Source: DATGZX01 sp035296965 | GTDB taxonomy: Bacteria; Planctomycetota; Planctomycetia; Gemmatales; Gemmataceae | Length of the DNA stretch: 50,712 nucleotides | Direction: 5' to 3' | Assembly (NCBI GenBank): GCA_035296965.1 | Contig: DATGZX010000037.1 | Location: 1-50,712, forward strand | In this document: positions 34,798 to 44,680 of the stretch, piece by piece | Layout: every line of letters starts with the position of its first letter | Position numbering within the stretch: position 1 is the first letter of the stretch | Notes under the pieces: model-generated | Databases searched by the model: none | The model's input: the letters and a program-made list of their open reading frames with translations, nothing else | What the model was told of the DNA's origin: nothing | Position numbers and translations under genes: made by a program

Positions 34798-36114
34798 ATG
34801 AATCAGCAAAACCGACGCGAGTTCATTCGTGACCTGGGTATCGGGGCAGCGGCTCTTCCATTCATCCTGAACTTGCCCAGCCTGGGCTTTGCGAATCAGC
34901 AAAGGCGCAAGCAGCGGCTGGTGATCATGTTCAGCCCGAACGGCGTCGTGCCGGGCACGTTTTGGCCGGAAAAGGCGGGAAGACTGAGCGAGCTGAAGGA
35001 GAGCTTGAAACCCTTGGAGCCGTTTCGCGATCGTACCTTAGTCCTACAGGGGATCAGCGACAGAGTGCGCGGGGACGGCGACAATCATATGCGCGGCATC
35101 GGCTGTCTGCTTACCGGCATCGAGCTCTATCCCGGAAATGTCCAAGGAGGCTCGGATACCCCGGCCGGATGGGCCAAGGGGCTGTCGATCGATCAGGAAA
35201 TCAAGAGCTACTTGCAAAGCAAACCCCAGACCCGCACGCGTTTTGGATCGCTGGAATTTGGCGTCATGGTGCCGGACCGTGCGGACACGTGGACTCGTAT
35301 GGTGTATGCAGGTCCGAACAAGCCACTGGCGCCGATCGATGATCCGTATCAAATGTTCGCCAAGCTTTACGGCCGCATGAAGAATCAAGAACTCCTGAAG
35401 AGTGTCCTTGACGATCTGCAAGAAGATCTGCGCAAGGTGAGTGCCAAGGTTAGTTCGGAGGACCGCAGGCTGCTGGAAGAGCATGCCTCCTTCGTCCGCG
35501 CCATGGAGCAGGAGCTCCAGGCGGCCCGGCAAGGGGCGGTAGGGCATGCGGTTCCGGTGCTCGATCCAGGGCTGAAGAAGGTAAACGACCAGATGCCCCA
35601 GATCAGCAAAGCGCAGATCGATCTCATGGTCCGGAGCTTCGCAGCGGATTTCGCGCGAGTTGCCACGCTGCAATTCACCAATTCGGTTGGCGGAGCGCGG
35701 ATGCACTGGCTCGGCGTGAACGAAGGCCATCACGAGCTGTCCCACGCCGAGGACAAGGACATGGCCGCTCAGGAAAAACTGACCAAGATCAACCGATGGT
35801 TCTGCGGGCAGTTGGCCTATCTAGCCCAGCAGTTGGCCCAAACCCCCGAGCCGGGCGGCGGCGGTAGTCTGCTCGATAACACGCTGTTGGTGTGGACCAA
35901 TGAGCTCGGCAAAGGCAATTCGCACACTCTCGATAACATCCCGTTCGTGCTGGTCGGTGGCGGACTGGACTTCCGCATGGGCCGCGCGATCCATTACAAG
36001 AATTTTCCTCACAACCGGCTCCTCCTGTCCCTGGCCGCAGCCATGGGTAAGCCCATGCAAAGTTTTGGCAATCCCAATTTCTGCGGCGCCGGCGTCTTGG
36101 CGGATTTGACGTGA
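34798..36114 (+). CDS. DUF1552 secreted protein (Tat signal)
   Basis: A 438-residue DUF1552 protein, the standard partner of DUF1592/1588-type cytochrome proteins. The N-terminus NRREFIRDLGIGAAALPFIL is a twin-arginine signal. Recognisable parts: RLVIMFSPNGVVPGTFWP, LQGISDRVRGDGDNHMRG, DQEIKSYLQSKPQTRTRFGS, LGVNEGHHELSH and LLVWTNELGKGNSHTLDNIP. The family belongs to the same phosphatase/sulfatase-like superfamily as DUF1501. The start could be ATG 34798 or GTG 34789; AGGAG at 34780 is closer to the GTG (4 nt) and far from the ATG (13 nt), so GTG is a real alternative. Confidence 0.9.
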   Translation: MNQQNRREFIRDLGIGAAALPFILNLPSLGFANQQRRKQRLVIMFSPNGVVPGTFWPEKAGRLSELKESLKPLEPFRDRTLVLQGISDRVRGDGDNHMRGIGCLLTGIELYPGNVQGGSDTPAGWAKGLSIDQEIKSYLQSKPQTRTRFGSLEFGVMVPDRADTWTRMVYAGPNKPLAPIDDPYQMFAKLYGRMKNQELLKSVLDDLQEDLRKVSAKVSSEDRRLLEEHASFVRAMEQELQAARQGAVGHAVPVLDPGLKKVNDQMPQISKAQIDLMVRSFAADFARVATLQFTNSVGGARMHWLGVNEGHHELSHAEDKDMAAQEKLTKINRWFCGQLAYLAQQLAQTPEPGGGGSLLDNTLLVWTNELGKGNSHTLDNIPFVLVGGGLDFRMGRAIHYKNFPHNRLLLSLAAAMGKPMQSFGNPNFCGAGVLADLT

Positions 36115-36713
36115 CGACGCCAGTCATTCATGTCGCCCGATTGGAGGGCGACAAGCCAATCCAACGTCACATCAAGGTGTGCTGAAGCAGCCTTTCGCAG
36201 CAGTCTGTATGCACCTAGCGGAGAACGCCACAGCCGGATCGGTTCATGGGGCTCGACACCTTTTCCTTTTCGGCCATATGCCTTCCCAAGCTCCGCGATG
36301 ATAAATTATGATGCCCGGAATTAGAGGACGTGCGGTCAGCTTGCTTAGCGACTGCGGAAAAGGGCAAGTTTTCAAACTGCTCATGCGGCAACCGGACTAT
36401 CGGATTCTTCCCAGAAGAAGGCGAGCACCGTCTCCGGTGAGTACCTATCGCGAGAATGACGGCCCCCACTGTCGACCCATCGCGGCAGCGCGGAATCTTC
36501 CGCGCACCGCGCGGAAAATCCGCAAATCCTCGCGCTTTTACGAGCGCGCTCCCACGCGCTTGCAAACGGCCCCAGAAGTGCGTAAACTCCGATTTTGACG
36601 GGATTTTCTAAGTTTTTCGGTGGGAGTTAGGTTCTACCTCTGAAGTCGACGCCGCTTTGCTCTGGCAGCTGGCAGCTGGCAGCTGGTTCCGTGGTCTACC
36701 AGAAAGGATTCAC
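36115..36713. other. Leader region before the serine recombinase
   Basis: About 600 bp without a supported gene. It contains a perfect 8-bp hairpin TTCCGCGC-ACC-GCGCGGAA (36498-36516) and a tandem heptamer CTGGCAG repeated three times (36662-36682) just before the recombinase. These could belong to an attachment site or regulatory region of a mobile element, but no duplicated att core is visible. Confidence 0.4.
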
Positions 36714-38363
36714 ATGTCTATTATCAACGCCGTCGCCTACTACCGCATGTCCACAGACAAGCAGGAAGATAGCATCGCTCGGCAACGCTCCCAGCTGGAA
36801 CCCTACGCCGAGCGCAACGGCTACCGGATTCTGCGCGACTACATCGATGAGGGGATTGCCGGGGATGAGGAAGAAAAACGCAAGGCGTTCATGCAGCTGA
36901 TGAAGGACGCCAAGCGGAAGGAATTCGCCGTCATCCTGGTCGATGATAAAGACCGCCTGATGCGCTTCGACAGCATCACGCAGGGCTATTACGTGAAGCA
37001 GCTCCGAGACGCCGGGGCACGGCTGGAAACGTGCAGCCAGGGGCGCATCGACTGGGAGTCATTCGCCGGCCGCATCACGGATTGCGTGCTCCAGGAATCA
37101 AAAAAACTGGAGTCTCAGGCCAATAGCCGGCGCGTAATGACGCGTATGCTCATGATGGCCAACGAAGGGAAGTGGCTGGGCGGGCCCGTCCCGCATGGCC
37201 TGAAACTGATTCCCGACCCAGTTCTCGGCAAACGTCTTGTTCCTGGTGAGCCTGCTGATGTTCGGGTAGTGCGACTCATTTTTGAACTATACGCCAACGG
37301 CTACAGCATGAATGCCCTTTCTCGCGAGCTAGCCGCACGCGGAGTACGCAACCCGAGCGGTGGGCCATTCTGGTCTACAGCGACGTTAAAGAAGATCCTG
37401 CGCAACAGGAAGTATATCGGTGACATGACTTGGAACTCCGCACATTGCGGGAAGTATACTTCCGTCTCGGCCGGGCAAATCAAAACGACCGATTCCAGGG
37501 CGCCGGGGGGCAAGAACGCTCTCCAGGATTGGATTATCAAGATGGACCTGAACGAAGGCATTGTGTCCCGAGAGCTGTTTCTGCGTGTTCAGGAGCGATT
37601 ATCCCTGAATCGCAAGGCATGGGTCGAGTTGAAGCTGAACAGGACGCCTGTCATCGGCGGTGGGCAGTACACGCTGGCCGGGCTATTGGTTTGCGGAAAC
37701 TGCGGGGCTCGAATGATTGGCATGATGAACAACGGGCAACCGTTCTACCGCTGCGCGTCTTACCATCACTACGGCAAGCGCGCCTGCTCCGCGAATATGG
37801 TGTTACACCGGAAGATGCTCGATTGCGTCGTCCGCAAGCTTCAGGAGCAGGTCTTGAACCCTGCATGTCTGGAAAAGGTTCGGCAGGAGATGCGCCAGCA
37901 AATACGCGACGCGAACCGCGAACGACCGGAGCGCTTACGGGAGCTGCAAAAGCAAATCGCGGTCCTGGATCGCAAGATCGGCAAGGGCATCGAGCGCTTG
38001 ACGGAAATCGACAAAGACTTACTAAGAGATGTTTCCGCAACGGTGCGAGCCTGGAAAGAAGAGCGTGAAAAACTCCAAAGGCAGATGGACAACCAGAAGA
38101 GAGGAAGCGACCAGGCCGACATGGAGCAAACGCTTGACCAGGCGGAAGCGCATCTCTGGCACCTACGGGAAGCCATCGAGAAGGCGGATCCGATGCTATT
38201 GCGGGAAGTGATTCGCGAATTCGTCAGCAAGATCGAGCTGCACTTCGAGAAAATCCAGGCACACCGAAAGATTCGCTCCCCGTTCAAGAGTGGGGTTATT
38301 TTCGTGCGGCCGCAGTCTGAGCTGGAATCACACTTAGATACAGCGGTTGGGCGCAATAGGTGA
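36714..38363 (+). CDS. Large serine recombinase (site-specific integrase/resolvase family)
   Basis: A 549-residue large serine recombinase. The catalytic N-terminal resolvase domain (about 1-150) has AVAYYRMSTDKQEDSIARQR with the nucleophilic serine in YRMST, and VDDKDRLMRF. The recombinase domain follows (about 165-290: GGPVPHGLKL, SRELAARGVRNPSGGPFWS, LRNRKYIGDMTW). A zinc ribbon is at about 325-362 (CGNCGARM, YRCASYHHYGKRAC), then a coiled coil (about 385-480). These enzymes integrate or excise phages and mobile elements. ATG 36714 has AAAGGA upstream. No other mobile-element gene is adjacent, and the last 68 bp run antisense into the 3' end of the PPC gene. It separates two planctomycete cytochrome/secreted-protein groups and could be a single-gene insertion. 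Confidence 0.92.
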   Translation: MSIINAVAYYRMSTDKQEDSIARQRSQLEPYAERNGYRILRDYIDEGIAGDEEEKRKAFMQLMKDAKRKEFAVILVDDKDRLMRFDSITQGYYVKQLRDAGARLETCSQGRIDWESFAGRITDCVLQESKKLESQANSRRVMTRMLMMANEGKWLGGPVPHGLKLIPDPVLGKRLVPGEPADVRVVRLIFELYANGYSMNALSRELAARGVRNPSGGPFWSTATLKKILRNRKYIGDMTWNSAHCGKYTSVSAGQIKTTDSRAPGGKNALQDWIIKMDLNEGIVSRELFLRVQERLSLNRKAWVELKLNRTPVIGGGQYTLAGLLVCGNCGARMIGMMNNGQPFYRCASYHHYGKRACSANMVLHRKMLDCVVRKLQEQVLNPACLEKVRQEMRQQIRDANRERPERLRELQKQIAVLDRKIGKGIERLTEIDKDLLRDVSATVRAWKEEREKLQRQMDNQKRGSDQADMEQTLDQAEAHLWHLREAIEKADPMLLREVIREFVSKIELHFEKIQAHRKIRSPFKSGVIFVRPQSELESHLDTAVGRNR

Positions 38364-40434
38364 ATTTCATGACGAAGTTGATGGAGACGTGTGCCATAAC
38401 CGGCACCTGCTGATTCTGCACCGGTTTGGCGTCGAGGGCTGCCTTGAGAACAATAGTTCCCTTCGTTTGATCGCCGGTCAGGAGGGTCTGACTTGCCTTC
38501 TCGTCGACCGTGATGCCTGCCGGCAAGCTGTTGCCGTAAATGGACCCGAGATGTTGGTAAACGACATCCAGCGTTACGTTCTGCTTGAAGCCCGCTTGCC
38601 GATCGATCGTGACGTCGATCTTCTTCGATTCGCCAGGCCGAAGCGTGATGGCAGTCGGACTGATGTTGACCGCCTTGAGGTCGAGCGCATCACCAACGGA
38701 AACCGCATGTGTCTCAACGGGATAGTGGGAGCGACCTCCTCCGGGCATGTAGATTTCCTGCAAAGGTTGGGCGACGGCAGTGAGGTCCGCTGTCTTGCCG
38801 TTCGCCTCCTTGTACTTGGCTGAGCCGGTAACGCGAATGTTGGAGGCGCCGCGCGGAGCATCCGGGGCCGCGCGCAGAAGGATGCAGCCGTCGGTCCCGG
38901 TGGCGAGAATTCGGCCACAAGTTGCCTTCACGCCCGCCGGCAATCCTTCCACATGAAGCTGCACTTCTCCGCTGAAGCCGGCCCTGCGGGTGACGCGAGC
39001 GAAAATGACTCCGGATGTGCCGGGGGCCAATAAGGTCTTGTCGGTGTCGGTTTCCAGCGTGAAGGACGGTTCGCTACGCGTGACTTTGAGAAAATAGACA
39101 AAGGTGGGACCGCCGCGCAGATGCAGGTCGCGAATCTCGATGATGTAACGACCATTGGCCGGGGCAGTCCAGTTCTCGATCAATGAGTCGGCATGGACGT
39201 AGCGCCCGCCGGCATCATCGTTCTCAATCAGAGGGACTCCCTTGTCGTTGAGGATCCGCAGTACCGAGTCGATGGCTGATTGATGCGCGCGGGCAACCAC
39301 CTCAAACGTGAAGCGCTCGCCGGCCTTGGCATCGAATGCATAGCAGTCGATTTCTCCGGGGTTTGCAATGCGGCCACAAATCCCGGCTGGCACGGAGATG
39401 TGTTGAGCGGCAGCGGGAGTATTCTTGACACCCGGGGCCTCCAAAACCTGCGGCAACCGGCTGACAATGATCGGCGCTTCGTTGGTTATTTGATGGTTAG
39501 CCAGCGTCAGCGTGGCCCATTGCAGCCCCTCCGGAGCTCCGGCGGGCAGAGTCAGTGACGTAACTGCGTCGGGCGGCAAATTGTAACCGATCGGATGGAG
39601 AACCGTCGTGGTCCCCGGAGCGGCACATGACGGGTAGACGTTGGTCACGAATGGCCGGTCGTTGATCTCGATGCTGTACTCCCAGTAGGGATTGCCGCTA
39701 TAACGAGCATCGCGAATTTCCAGGTAATATTCCCCAGCCGCGGGGAAACGGTAGTTAAGCAACGGGTCGCCAAAGAAGTAATTGTCGTTGGCGGCAAGCA
39801 CGGTGCCGAGCGCGTTCCGCAGAGTGATGATCGGGTCAGCGTGTTCCTGCAGATCGTGGATCCGGTTCTCCAGGCGCTGCGAGCGCACGTGAAAAGTCCA
39901 CGATGAGCCAGCCGCGGCGTGAAACTTGTAGTAATCCACATCTTCTAGTTTCTCAATCCTGCCGCAAGCAGTGGCAGGAATGGTGATGCGCTGGGCGGTC
40001 TCCATGGTGTCGTTGGCTGCGGCTTCCCGAATGACCGGATCACGCACCACCACAAGCTGGGCCACCGTGGATACTCCCTGTGGCGTGGCGATGCGGACGT
40101 CGCGCACGCCCGGCAAAGCGTTGGCTGCCACGGTGAAGCGAATCTTGATTTTTTCGAGCAGGCGCTTTTTACCGGACGGCTTTTTGTCGGTCTTTTCCGC
40201 GTTCCCAGCCACTTCGCCAGTCACACCGTCACCCGACACGAATACCTTGTATGCTCCCTGCAGGCTATAGCGTGCCGATACTTCGCACTCGGACGTTTGC
40301 CCGATCTGTACCGCCACCGGGGAGATGCTCATGAGCATCGGGTACGAGGTCTGGGTCTGGGCCCGGGCCGGCGTCGGCGCAAGGAAGAACAGCGTGAAAG
40401 CGAAGCAGGCGGAAGAAAGTATCGTGGGTTTCAT
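38296..40434 (-). CDS. Secreted protein with pre-peptidase C-terminal (PPC)-type domains
   Basis: A 712-residue exported protein. A signal peptide occupies residues 1-25 (CFAFTLFFLAPTPARA). Two PPC-like beta-sandwich domains are evident: one around residues 150-260 (DVDYYKFHAAAGSSWTFHVR, GEYYLEIRDARYSGNP) and one around 340-460 (EIDCYAFDAKAGERFTFEV, ENWTAPANGRYIIEIRDLHL). Immunoglobulin-like segments follow with repeated 'GFSGEVQLHVEGLPAGV'-type patterns. Such proteins commonly accompany DUF1549/DUF1553 and DUF1501 genes in planctomycetes and are presumed to work at the cell surface. It ends 54 bp after the DUF1549/1553 gene in the same direction; its C-terminal 23 codons are overlapped antisense by the recombinase gene. 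Confidence 0.87.
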   Translation of the reverse strand: MKPTILSSACFAFTLFFLAPTPARAQTQTSYPMLMSISPVAVQIGQTSECEVSARYSLQGAYKVFVSGDGVTGEVAGNAEKTDKKPSGKKRLLEKIKIRFTVAANALPGVRDVRIATPQGVSTVAQLVVVRDPVIREAAANDTMETAQRITIPATACGRIEKLEDVDYYKFHAAAGSSWTFHVRSQRLENRIHDLQEHADPIITLRNALGTVLAANDNYFFGDPLLNYRFPAAGEYYLEIRDARYSGNPYWEYSIEINDRPFVTNVYPSCAAPGTTTVLHPIGYNLPPDAVTSLTLPAGAPEGLQWATLTLANHQITNEAPIIVSRLPQVLEAPGVKNTPAAAQHISVPAGICGRIANPGEIDCYAFDAKAGERFTFEVVARAHQSAIDSVLRILNDKGVPLIENDDAGGRYVHADSLIENWTAPANGRYIIEIRDLHLRGGPTFVYFLKVTRSEPSFTLETDTDKTLLAPGTSGVIFARVTRRAGFSGEVQLHVEGLPAGVKATCGRILATGTDGCILLRAAPDAPRGASNIRVTGSAKYKEANGKTADLTAVAQPLQEIYMPGGGRSHYPVETHAVSVGDALDLKAVNISPTAITLRPGESKKIDVTIDRQAGFKQNVTLDVVYQHLGSIYGNSLPAGITVDEKASQTLLTGDQTKGTIVLKAALDAKPVQNQQVPVMAHVSINFVMKFTYCAQPLYLSVIPAQTAAARK

Positions 40435-40488
40435 GGCAATTGGCAGGACACGGGCCTGTTGGGTACTTTCGGTTGGAGGTCCCCGCGA

Positions 40489-42987
40489 TCAATGGATAAA
40501 CAAAAAGTGTTTGGAATTGATCAGGGACCAGAGCAAGTCTTCGTAGAACGCCTTTTTATCTGGGTTGGCAGCGAGCAGCTTTTCGCAGGCGGACCGCTCC
40601 TCGCTGGTGGCGCGACGCGAGAGGGTCGCCAGGTAGAGTTCGTCGATAATGGCATCGGGCGACTTCTTGGCGGCGATCAGTTTTGCGACCCGGCCTTTGG
40701 AAGACGAGATCTTGGCCGCCAAAACGTCGCTGTTCAGAGTGTGCAGCGCCTGGGCCAGGTTTGGCTCAGAGACGCGCTCGCATTCGCAGACGCCTTCCCG
40801 GCGCGGCTTGCCAAACGCCGTCAGGAAATAATCGTTGTACTGGGCATCGGGCAGCTCGATCGCTCGCGTCCCCAGCGGGACCTTGGCGAACTTCGTGCGG
40901 ATGCCGGTCGCGTCGTCTATCGCGTCAAGCAAGGGCTCAGCCGCCGGCCGTTTCACACGGTAATGAGAGTAAAAGCGGTCATCAGCGGCGTTGTTCCTGG
41001 TTGGTTGTGAATCGAGCTGATAGAGGCGGGAGTTCATGATCGCCCGCAACAGGTGCTTCAGGTCCAAGCCGCTTTTGACCAAATCCGCCGCCAAGGCATC
41101 GAGCAGGGCCGGATTCGTAGGCGCGTTCGTGGCGCGCATGTCGTCGATGGGTTCGACCAGCCCGCGGCCAAGCAGGTAGGAGGTATAGCGGTTGACGATG
41201 TTGCGCGCGAGGTATGGATTCTGCGGCGACGTGATCCAATCCGCCAATGCAGCGCGGCGGTCGATCGACGAGGTCACCGGTCTGCCATTGAGCGGCGTCG
41301 GCTGCAATACCTTGCCCGTGCGCGGGTTTGTAACCTCGCCGCCGGATTGCACCAGGATGACAGTTTCTCCGCCAAAGATGCCGAACTCCTGGCTGCCCTT
41401 GTTGCCAACCCGCGCAAAGAACGCCGCGAAGCCGTAATAGTCGTCCTGGCTGAAATTCTCGTAGGGATGATGGTGGCATTTCGCGCACTGCAGCCGAACG
41501 CCCAAGAACAATTGAGAAGTTTCTTCGGCTCGATCTTGAGGGCTACTGGCAATCCGGAAATAGTTGGCCGGCCCATTGCTGTAAGTCGATCCCTGGGCCG
41601 TGATCAACTCGCGCACGAATTGATCAAAATGCTTGTTCTCGCGGAAGGATTCCTTGATCCAGTTGTAGAGCGCCCACATGCCCTGCTCGCCGATCGCTGC
41701 GCTGTTCGAACGAATCAGGTCGGACCACTTGAGCGACCAGTAAGCGGCATATTCATTGTTGTGGATATCTCGAGCTGGATCGCCCGTCAGTCCCAGGAGC
41801 TCATCGATCAGCTTTTTTCGTTTGTCGGGATCTTTGGAATCGAGAAATGTCGTCGCTTGCTGAACGGTTGGCAGCGTGCCGATTGCGTCAAGGTAAGCGC
41901 GCCGCAAGAAAGTTGCATCGTCGCACAAAGGGGACGGCGCGATCCCGACTTCTTTGAACTTGGCGGCGGCGAGCGTATCGATGAAGTTCTGGTCCTTCCA
42001 GCCGGCGAGATCGACGGCATCGGCGTAAGGCACCACGATGGTCGCGACTTCAGCTTGCCCGCCAAAGCGGACCATGGCCACTCCCTGGCCGGTGCCAATC
42101 CCCCGCACCAGACCGTCGCGCGAGACCTGCACGATGCCCTCGTCCATGCTGTCGAACCTGGCCCAGGCGGTGACGTCGCGCATCGTGCCGTCGCTGTACG
42201 TGGCCAGTACGCGAAGCTGCTGAGTGAAGCCTTTCGGCCCGACTCTGCGATTGGGAAGGACCCCAATGCGCGAGACGCTTGCCGCCTTTTTATTGGGCCC
42301 CGGTGCACCGCCCGCCAGCCATTGCTGCAGGATTTGGTAATCAATCGAACCTGCTTGCAGACGTCGGCCTCCTTCATGCGGTACGCCCAGCGTTGGTTTC
42401 AAAAGGAACAGGCTGCGCTCGGGGTCATTCAGATTGACCCGCCGGCCGAAGCCGTAGCGGACGATAGCAAGATAATCCTCGTCGGGAGCATAGGCAAAAA
42501 CGCTGAGCTTGAACCCACCCTTGCCGTATTGGCTGGCGTGGCATGCCCCAGCATTACAACCCGCTTTGCCGATAACCGCGAGCACCTGGTTGTCGAAGCT
42601 GATCCGAGGCTCCGGAACCACGCCCGTGACCTTCACCGGCACGGAATGGGTAGTGCCCGAAGCGTTTACGGTAACGACCGCCTCGCCATTGCCGACCGCC
42701 AGCAGCCGGCCCGAATTGCTCACCGTCACCACCTGCGGGTTGGAGGAGTGATAGACTGCCTGGCCGGTGAGGCCAGCCGAACGCTCATTCACTCCGCCGC
42801 CTTGCGTGCTGGCCCTCACTACTAATTGAGTCTGGGAGTAGTTTCCGTTCAACACCGATTGCGGCGGATCAACGTGAAAATCATTGCCCGCGAGGCAGAC
42901 CGAGCATGTGGGCCAAAGGAAAAAGCACAGGGCAGAGCGCAAGACGATTGAGAAGTTCAGCCAAGCAAAATATCGAGGCAGGAACAA
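40489..42987 (-). CDS. DUF1549/DUF1553 (PSCyt2/PSD1) protein with Big_2-like domain
   Basis: An 832-residue exported protein. After a signal sequence (about 1-34) comes a bacterial Ig-like (Big_2) domain (about 37-122: VYHSSNPQVVTVSNSGRLLA). A haem-type CNAGACH motif (about 140) precedes a second Ig-like part (RVLATYSDGTMRDVTAWARF). DUF1549 starts near 335 (RRAYLDAIGTLPTVQQATTF, EYAAYWSLKWSDLIR), with LQCAKCHHHPYENFSQDDYY (second CxxCH) bridging to DUF1553 (RRAALADWITSPQNPYLARN, RLYQLDSQPTRNN, ATSEERSAC). The start is TTG at 42987, supported by GGAGG eight bases upstream. It is divergent from a DUF1501 gene, its usual partner, with 300 bp between them. Confidence 0.92.
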   Translation of the reverse strand: MFLPRYFAWLNFSIVLRSALCFFLWPTCSVCLAGNDFHVDPPQSVLNGNYSQTQLVVRASTQGGGVNERSAGLTGQAVYHSSNPQVVTVSNSGRLLAVGNGEAVVTVNASGTTHSVPVKVTGVVPEPRISFDNQVLAVIGKAGCNAGACHASQYGKGGFKLSVFAYAPDEDYLAIVRYGFGRRVNLNDPERSLFLLKPTLGVPHEGGRRLQAGSIDYQILQQWLAGGAPGPNKKAASVSRIGVLPNRRVGPKGFTQQLRVLATYSDGTMRDVTAWARFDSMDEGIVQVSRDGLVRGIGTGQGVAMVRFGGQAEVATIVVPYADAVDLAGWKDQNFIDTLAAAKFKEVGIAPSPLCDDATFLRRAYLDAIGTLPTVQQATTFLDSKDPDKRKKLIDELLGLTGDPARDIHNNEYAAYWSLKWSDLIRSNSAAIGEQGMWALYNWIKESFRENKHFDQFVRELITAQGSTYSNGPANYFRIASSPQDRAEETSQLFLGVRLQCAKCHHHPYENFSQDDYYGFAAFFARVGNKGSQEFGIFGGETVILVQSGGEVTNPRTGKVLQPTPLNGRPVTSSIDRRAALADWITSPQNPYLARNIVNRYTSYLLGRGLVEPIDDMRATNAPTNPALLDALAADLVKSGLDLKHLLRAIMNSRLYQLDSQPTRNNAADDRFYSHYRVKRPAAEPLLDAIDDATGIRTKFAKVPLGTRAIELPDAQYNDYFLTAFGKPRREGVCECERVSEPNLAQALHTLNSDVLAAKISSSKGRVAKLIAAKKSPDAIIDELYLATLSRRATSEERSACEKLLAANPDKKAFYEDLLWSLINSKHFLFIH

Positions 42988-43286
42988 GTGAAAGGCCTCC
43001 GGAAACCTCCGGTGGGAGCCCGTTAAGCCGGCGGCTCAACAGGCCTGATCCGCAAAGGGCCGTTCATCGGCAGGTAACCCACAGCATAACGGAATACCCC
43101 GGTCGGCGTCAAATGCTCGCCAGGTGAGTTTTCGGAAAATCTCTCAACGGGCGCCATTGCATTGGGTAGCGGGTCTGGGATCCAGGAGATTTTAACTGTT
43201 CCCAACCAGGCGTCTGTGGTAGATTCTAGAGACCTGCCTATGTTGGTCCCTCCAGACCTTACCCGCCTCGACTTGGAGAACCAGTG
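42988..43286. promoter_or_regulatory. Divergent promoter region of DUF1549 and DUF1501 genes
   Basis: This 300-bp spacer must hold promoters for both directions. A short hairpin GTTAAGCC-GGC-GGCTCAAC (43022-43040) with one mismatch sits 35 bp from the DUF1549 start; sequences of this kind recur in planctomycetes as dispersed repeats. GGAGAA at 43275 serves as ribosome-binding site for the DUF1501 gene. No -35/-10 pair can be assigned with confidence. Confidence 0.45.
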
Positions 43287-44612
43287 ATGCTGAATCTCCT
43301 TTCTACCTGGACACGCGATTGCGACGGCCTTCACCGCCGGGATTTCCTGAAAGTTGGCGCCCTGGCCGGCCTCGGCATTGCATTGCCGATGGCGCTTGCG
43401 CGCAAGCAGGCGCTCGCCAAAGAGCATTCCTCGACTCGTGACATTAACTGCATCTTGATCTGGACGCGCGGCGGAACCAGCCATCACGACACGTTCGACC
43501 CCAAGCCCGACGCGCCCTTGAGCGTGCGCGGCGAGTTCAACAGCATCGCGACTGCTGTGCCGGGCGTCAGGTTTGCTGAAGTGCTGCCGCGCATGGCGCG
43601 CGAATTGAATCGCTACGCAGTCCTGCGAAGCTGGAACCCGCGTAATGCAGGGCACGGTGTCGCCGATCAATACATGATGTCCGGACACGCATTCAACCCG
43701 TCGCTCATTTACCCCTGCTACGGTTCCGTCCTTAATGAACAGAAGGGGTTCAAGACAGCCATGCCCCCTTTCGTTCAGCTAGGGGATCAAGTCGACCGCA
43801 CGTCCGGCGGCGGCACGGCGGGTTATCTTGGGCTGGAATACAATCCATTCGAAATCCTTGCCGACCCCAGCGCAAAGCAATTCAGCGTGCGCGATATCAC
43901 CCCGCCGCAAGGCATCGACTCCGGCCGATTTACTCGGCGACGCAGCATGCTGCGCACGATCGATGCTCTGCAGCGCAAGGCGGAAACGCACCTCGCGGCG
44001 TTCGACGCGCTCGATCAGCATTATCAGGCTGCCATGAACCTGATCACGGCTCCCGAGACCAAGAAGGCTTTCGAGATTGGCAACGAAGATCCGCGGCTGC
44101 GGGACCGCTATGGCCGCAATCGCTTTGGCCAAAGCTGTCTCCTGGCCCGCCGGCTCATCGAGGCCGGTGTGCGCTTCGTGACCGTGTCCAACGGCGGCTG
44201 GGACACCCACGCCGACAACTTCACCACGCTGAAAAATCGTTCTGTTCCGCCGGTCGATCAGGCCCTTCCCGAACTGTTGATCGACCTGGAGCAGCGCGGC
44301 TTGCTGGACACTACGCTTGTCGTCTGGCTCACGGATTTCGGACGGACTCCGAAGATCAACTCCGCGGGCGGTCGCGATCATTGGGCTTCAGCAGGGTTTG
44401 CACTCTTCGCTGGGGCGGGCGTGCCGGGCGGCGCTGTGCTGGGCCGAACGGATGAAGAGGGCGGCAGACCGACGCACAACGAGTACATGACCGAAGATAT
44501 CGCCGCGACGATCTATACCAAACTCGGCATTCCCTTGGACATGATCACCACGACGCCGGACGGGCGGCCCATCCGTTTGAACGAGGGCCGGCCCATCCGA
44601 GAGTGGATCTAA
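43287..44612 (+). CDS. DUF1501 secreted protein (Tat signal), partner of DUF1549/1553
   Basis: A 441-residue DUF1501 protein. The N-terminus shows a clear twin-arginine signal (HRRDFLKVGALAGLGIALPM). Conserved blocks: CILIWTRGGTSHHDTFDPKP, GHGVADQYMMSGHAF, RRLIEAGVRFVTVSNGGWDT, TTLVVWLTDFGRTPKINSAG, GRDHWASAGFALFAGAGVPG. The His/Asp pattern is that of the phosphatase/sulfatase-like superfamily. ATG 43287 follows GGAG by eight bases; GTG 43284 is equally in frame. The divergent arrangement with DUF1549/1553 and the nearby PPC gene forms the typical planctomycete trio. Shares about the same architecture as the orphan DUF1501 at 14896-16353 but is a distinct paralogue. Confidence 0.92.
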   Translation: MLNLLSTWTRDCDGLHRRDFLKVGALAGLGIALPMALARKQALAKEHSSTRDINCILIWTRGGTSHHDTFDPKPDAPLSVRGEFNSIATAVPGVRFAEVLPRMARELNRYAVLRSWNPRNAGHGVADQYMMSGHAFNPSLIYPCYGSVLNEQKGFKTAMPPFVQLGDQVDRTSGGGTAGYLGLEYNPFEILADPSAKQFSVRDITPPQGIDSGRFTRRRSMLRTIDALQRKAETHLAAFDALDQHYQAAMNLITAPETKKAFEIGNEDPRLRDRYGRNRFGQSCLLARRLIEAGVRFVTVSNGGWDTHADNFTTLKNRSVPPVDQALPELLIDLEQRGLLDTTLVVWLTDFGRTPKINSAGGRDHWASAGFALFAGAGVPGGAVLGRTDEEGGRPTHNEYMTEDIAATIYTKLGIPLDMITTTPDGRPIRLNEGRPIREWI

Positions 44613-44680
44613 ACCCAACCAGTGACTAAAGTCCCCGGCTACGCCCGTTCGCCCTCCGGGCGAGGCCAGACCCCCTTCCC

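Noticed and set aside
41053..42825. 590-codon plus-strand open frame opposite the DUF1549/1553 gene
   Set aside because: Long only because stop codons are rare in that antisense frame; no recognisable motifs, while the minus strand has CxxCH and DUF1549/1553 blocks.
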